Assembly: GCA_003486945.1 (NCBI GenBank)
Contig: DNFL01000019.1
Location: 1-8,628, forward strand
DNA from: Hyphomonas sp.
GTDB taxonomy: Bacteria; Pseudomonadota; Alphaproteobacteria; Caulobacterales; Hyphomonadaceae
DNA: 8,628 nucleotides
Direction: 5' to 3'
Shown: piece after piece, positions 6,079-8,628 of the stretch
Layout: each line of letters begins with the position of its first letter
How positions within the stretch are numbered: position 1 is the stretch's first letter
The notes under the pieces: model-generated
Databases searched by the model: none
Told to the model about the DNA's origin: nothing
What the model saw: only the letters and a program-made list of their open reading frames with translations
Program-made: the position numbers and the translations under genes

Positions 6079-6380
6079 GCGCCCGCCTCCAGCGGCCTGT
6101 AGAGGGACCGTGCCACTTCCGCCGGGCCCCGGCGTGTTCCGAGGTCAAGCACTTCGACGGTGAGAATATTCGCGCCTTTGCCGAATGTCACGATGTCGCC
6201 TGCCGCGAGGGTTGTGCCGGGCTTGTCGGTGCGCCGGGTGAGGCCGGCATGGGAGAGGCGCACGCCGGATTTGCGAACATGTTCCGCAGAAAGGGCGCGG
6301 GTGCGGAAGAAGCGGGCGCGCCACAGCCAGATGTCGAGGCGCACGCTGGAAGCGTCCTCTCCCTCGGGGTCGTCCGTCAT
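6075..6380 (-). CDS. S4-domain RNA-binding protein (Hsp15-like)
   Basis: The 101-residue product is essentially one S4 RNA-binding domain (about residues 13-60): VRLDIWLWRARFFRTRALSA, then HVRKSGVRLSHAG and KPGTTLAAGDIVTF. This is the beta-alpha layout of small S4 proteins such as Hsp15, which binds free 50S subunits carrying nascent chains. It may bind rRNA or another structured RNA; the target is not visible. Both ends overlap neighbours by 4 bases. Its ATG (6378-6380) shares ATGA with the helicase stop, and its own TGA lies in the terB-like start. This marks a translationally coupled three-gene unit. Pairing an RNA helicase with an S4 protein suggests shared RNA work, which is inference. 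Confidence 0.9.
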   Translation of the reverse strand: MTDDPEGEDASSVRLDIWLWRARFFRTRALSAEHVRKSGVRLSHAGLTRRTDKPGTTLAAGDIVTFGKGANILTVEVLDLGTRRGPAEVARSLYRPLEAGA

Positions 6381-8545
6381 CGGAACGGGCGGTACCGGAA
6401 GGCAGCGTCAGCGGCGTCCTGCTTCGGCTTGTCCGGCCGGCGCTGTTTCTTGTGCGGAGGTTTGGGCGGCTTCGGCGGTGGCAGCAGGGCGGCAAGTGCC
6501 GCGAAGGGGCTGTTGGGGTCAACCGGCTTGGCGCGGCGCTCGGGCTGAGGAGGGCGCGGGCCTTTCGGGCGGCGATCATCGCGCGGCGGACGGCCGCTTG
6601 TGGCTGCAGATGCGGGGGCAGGGGCAACCTTCGGCGCGCGGTCCCGGCGCGGCGGGCGATCCTCCGTATCCGGACGGGCACGCGCGATGAATCGCCATAG
6701 TGTTACCGCGCCGGTTTCTGCATTCTTCTCTGCGGGCGCGATGCCAAAGCCTTTCAGCACCGCTGGCCAGTCTTCCGAGGGGCAGGAGACAACGGAGGCC
6801 AGATCAATCGGAATTTCGAACACGGCCTTGCCGGCATCCTTGCGGCGTTTGGAAAGCTCCCAGCCGAGGCGTTCGGCAAGGTCCGCGCGCACGGCGCGGC
6901 GGCCGAAACGGAGATAGCCATTCGCCACCAGCGCCTCATCCGGCCAGGTGCCGTCCAGCGCGAACGAACCAGCGCCTTCCGGCGCCAGCGGATACTCGGT
7001 GCTGGAATCGATGGCCTTGAGGATGGCGATCATTTTCTGCGCAGCAGGCTTCTGCGCATCGGGTGCATAGGCGGCGACGCGGCCGGCGCGCACGCCGATG
7101 GCTTTCAGGGCTTCGCGCTGCTCCGGGCTGAGACGCGGGGAGTTTTCATCCGTGCGCAGATCAACAGATGCGCCGCTCTCGAGGATGCGGAAGGCAAGCC
7201 CGCGCAGCACGCCTTCCAGCGTCTCGCCGGATTTCGCATAGGCAAGGCTCGCATGCGTCGGCAGGATGCGGCCAATCTCGGAGCGTGCCCAGCCTTCGAT
7301 CCGAGCGAGCGCAGGCTGGCGCTCGGAGGCTTCGGCCTCGACAGCGCCGATCAGCTCGATGCGCGGCGACATCCAGTGCGCACCTTTCGCAAGGCGCGCT
7401 ACCGGGGCGCCCTTGTGTTCGATCTCTGCGGCTTCGGTGAGCTTGAACTCTTCGGCAGGCGCCGAGACGATTTCCGCAAGACGCTGGCTCAGCAGCGGGC
7501 GGATCGCGGCGAGCGCCGCTCCGCGTACCGCCTTTCCCTCAAGCGTGCGGGTATCCACGACCGGCTCGAAGGTCAGGCCGTGCAGCCTGCCCACGATGTG
7601 GCCTTCCACAGTCACATCGCCATCCGGCGTCAGTTCCGTCACGAGCGCGTCTTCCTTCCTCAGACTGGCGAGCAGCGCGGTGGTGCGCCGGTCGACAAAG
7701 CGGGCCGTCAGCGCTTCGTGTAGCGCGTCTGACAGGGAGTCTTCAATCTCCCGCGTTTTTTCCTGCCAGTAAGCGGGGTTCTCCAGCCAGTCCTGGCGGT
7801 GGGCGGCATAGGTCCATGTGCGGATGGCGGCAAGGCGTTGCTGCAGTTTGGCAATGTCGCCGCGCGTCGAGGCAAGGTCTTCCATCCGCCGCTCAAGGCC
7901 CGCATCAGAGAGGCGCGCATCGGGGTCGGCCAGCGTTTCGGCGAGGCCGAGCACGAGGCGGCCATGGCCTTCCGGTCCGGCCTTGCGGAAATCCGGAAGG
8001 CGGGCGAGGTCCCACAGACGGCGCACCTTGCGTTCGCCGCTGACATTCGGGCCGATGCCGGAATCCTCGCCCATGCGGCGCAGCACCCATTCATCCAGCG
8101 CATGTGGATTGTGGATCAGCACCGGATTGCCGGACGGTTTCTCCAATGAGCGGATCAGGGTTTTCAGGCTGGCAAAGTCGAGCGCGGAGGAGCGCCACCG
8201 GATCGCATCGACCGGATCGAACCGGTGCGCCTCAATGGCTTTCCATTCCTCTTCCTTGAAGGGCGGGCAATTGCCCGTCTCGCCAAACTCACCATCCGTG
8301 CGGAAGCGCCCGGCGCGGCCGGCAATCTGTCCGCACTCGGCCAGTGTCAGCGCGCGGTGGCGGCGCCCGTCAAACTTCGAGCGCGAGGCAAACACCACGC
8401 GGTCGACATCAAGGTTCAGCCCCATGCCGATCGCGTCGGTGGCGACGATATAGTCGACCTCGCGCGACTGATACATCGCCACCTGCGCATTGCGCGTGCG
8501 CGGGCTGAGCGCGCCCATCACAACTGCCGCGCCGCCCTTCTGCCT
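6377..8545 (-). CDS. Suv3-type RNA helicase, N-terminus lost at a junction
   Basis: About 722 residues of a superfamily 2 helicase related to the mitochondrial degradosome helicase Suv3 are present. They begin inside the second RecA lobe with [21 protein letters not shown], then motif V ([19 protein letters not shown]) and motif VI ([13 protein letters not shown]). The Suv3 C-terminal region follows ([20 protein letters not shown]), then a long alpha-rich part and a Pro/Lys/Arg tail with a [13 protein letters not shown] motif of the kind found in alphaproteobacterial homologues. Roughly 300 N-terminal residues, including the Walker A and DEAD-like motifs, are missing. Upstream of about 8545 the frame no longer resembles the family and meets a TGA (8554-8552 region), so the end given is a breakpoint, not a start. 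The GTG at 8521 is not a real start. The stop overlaps the S4 ATG. Confidence 0.92.
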   Translation of the reverse strand, partial: RQKGGAAVVMGALSPRTRNAQVAMYQSREVDYIVATDAIGMGLNLDVDRVVFASRSKFDGRRHRALTLAECGQIAGRAGRFRTDGEFGETGNCPPFKEEEWKAIEAHRFDPVDAIRWRSSALDFASLKTLIRSLEKPSGNPVLIHNPHALDEWVLRRMGEDSGIGPNVSGERKVRRLWDLARLPDFRKAGPEGHGRLVLGLAETLADPDARLSDAGLERRMEDLASTRGDIAKLQQRLAAIRTWTYAAHRQDWLENPAYWQEKTREIEDSLSDALHEALTARFVDRRTTALLASLRKEDALVTELTPDGDVTVEGHIVGRLHGLTFEPVVDTRTLEGKAVRGAALAAIRPLLSQRLAEIVSAPAEEFKLTEAAEIEHKGAPVARLAKGAHWMSPRIELIGAVEAEASERQPALARIEGWARSEIGRILPTHASLAYAKSGETLEGVLRGLAFRILESGASVDLRTDENSPRLSPEQREALKAIGVRAGRVAAYAPDAQKPAAQKMIAILKAIDSSTEYPLAPEGAGSFALDGTWPDEALVANGYLRFGRRAVRADLAERLGWELSKRRKDAGKAVFEIPIDLASVVSCPSEDWPAVLKGFGIAPAEKNAETGAVTLWRFIARARPDTEDRPPRRDRAPKVAPAPASAATSGRPPRDDRRPKGPRPPQPERRAKPVDPNSPFAALAALLPPPKPPKPPHKKQRRPDKPKQDAADAAFRYRPFR

Positions 8546-8628
8546 ATCAGGTCAGCGAAGATCTGTTGGGCGATTACCTCTACACCCACGGCCTGCCCGA
8601 TCCTGACCTGATCATCCGCACCGGCGGC
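8545..8628 (+). CDS. uppS: Internal fragment of undecaprenyl diphosphate synthase (UppS)
   Basis: The last 84 bases read on the plus strand give 28 codons that match the cis-prenyltransferase core: [12 protein letters not shown] then [12 protein letters not shown]. The IRTGG motif is part of the conserved region V that binds isopentenyl diphosphate. UppS makes the C55 carrier lipid of peptidoglycan synthesis. Both ends are missing: the 3' side runs off the window and the 5' side stops at the helicase fragment, which is on the other strand. It is therefore not an expressed gene as it stands. The exact left limit could be a few bases either side of 8545. Confidence 0.88.

Noticed and set aside
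7253..7723. Open frames on the plus strand inside the helicase
   Set aside because: They are shadow frames of the helicase coding strand with no motifs.

Overview
The window is GC-rich, densely coded DNA from an alphaproteobacterium. The best clues are a run of five minus-strand genes on the right (Suv3-type helicase, S4-domain protein, TerB-like protein, 7Fe ferredoxin FdxA, CarD regulator), most of which are familiar neighbours in alphaproteobacterial genomes, and a GTTC-N7-GTTC LexA-type site. Codon use and gene style fit Caulobacterales or Hyphomonadaceae, but the genus is inference. No tRNA, rRNA, CRISPR array, insertion sequence or phage gene was seen.

Layout. 1-642 (minus) is the N-terminal part of a TIR-domain protein that runs off the left edge. 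815-2383 (plus) is an AMP-forming acyl-CoA synthetase. It meets a convergent soxR (2380-2832, minus) with a 4-base overlap. A perfect 20-base SoxR palindrome lies between soxR and a divergent VOC/glyoxalase-fold gene (2914-3330, plus). Two minus-strand genes follow: a small Sel1-repeat protein (3344-3613) and a GFA/CENP-V-type zinc protein (3816-4220). The latter has a perfect match to the alphaproteobacterial SOS box just upstream. A strong terminator at 4285-4312 separates it from carD (4339-4863). A 326-base gap follows, then fdxA (5190-5531), then a tightly coupled trio: terB-like (5632-6078), S4 (6075-6380) and helicase (6377 to about 8545). The trio is joined by two ATGA stop-start overlaps.

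How the genes fit together. The left half is a set of separately transcribed accessory and stress genes: a possible NAD-cleaving or signalling TIR protein, a redox sensor with a probable target, and a possibly SOS-controlled zinc protein. The right half is a housekeeping cluster of RNA processing, electron transfer and RNA-polymerase control.

The right end is abnormal. Near base 8545 the helicase reading frame stops matching its family, and the last 84 bases encode, on the opposite strand, an internal piece of undecaprenyl diphosphate synthase (UppS). This is either an assembly or amplification chimera or a rearrangement breakpoint. The most testable biology is the SOS box at the GFA gene, the SoxR-VOC pair, and the TIR protein whose C-terminal part is missing. 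I did not find convincing evidence for a wholly new multi-gene system.
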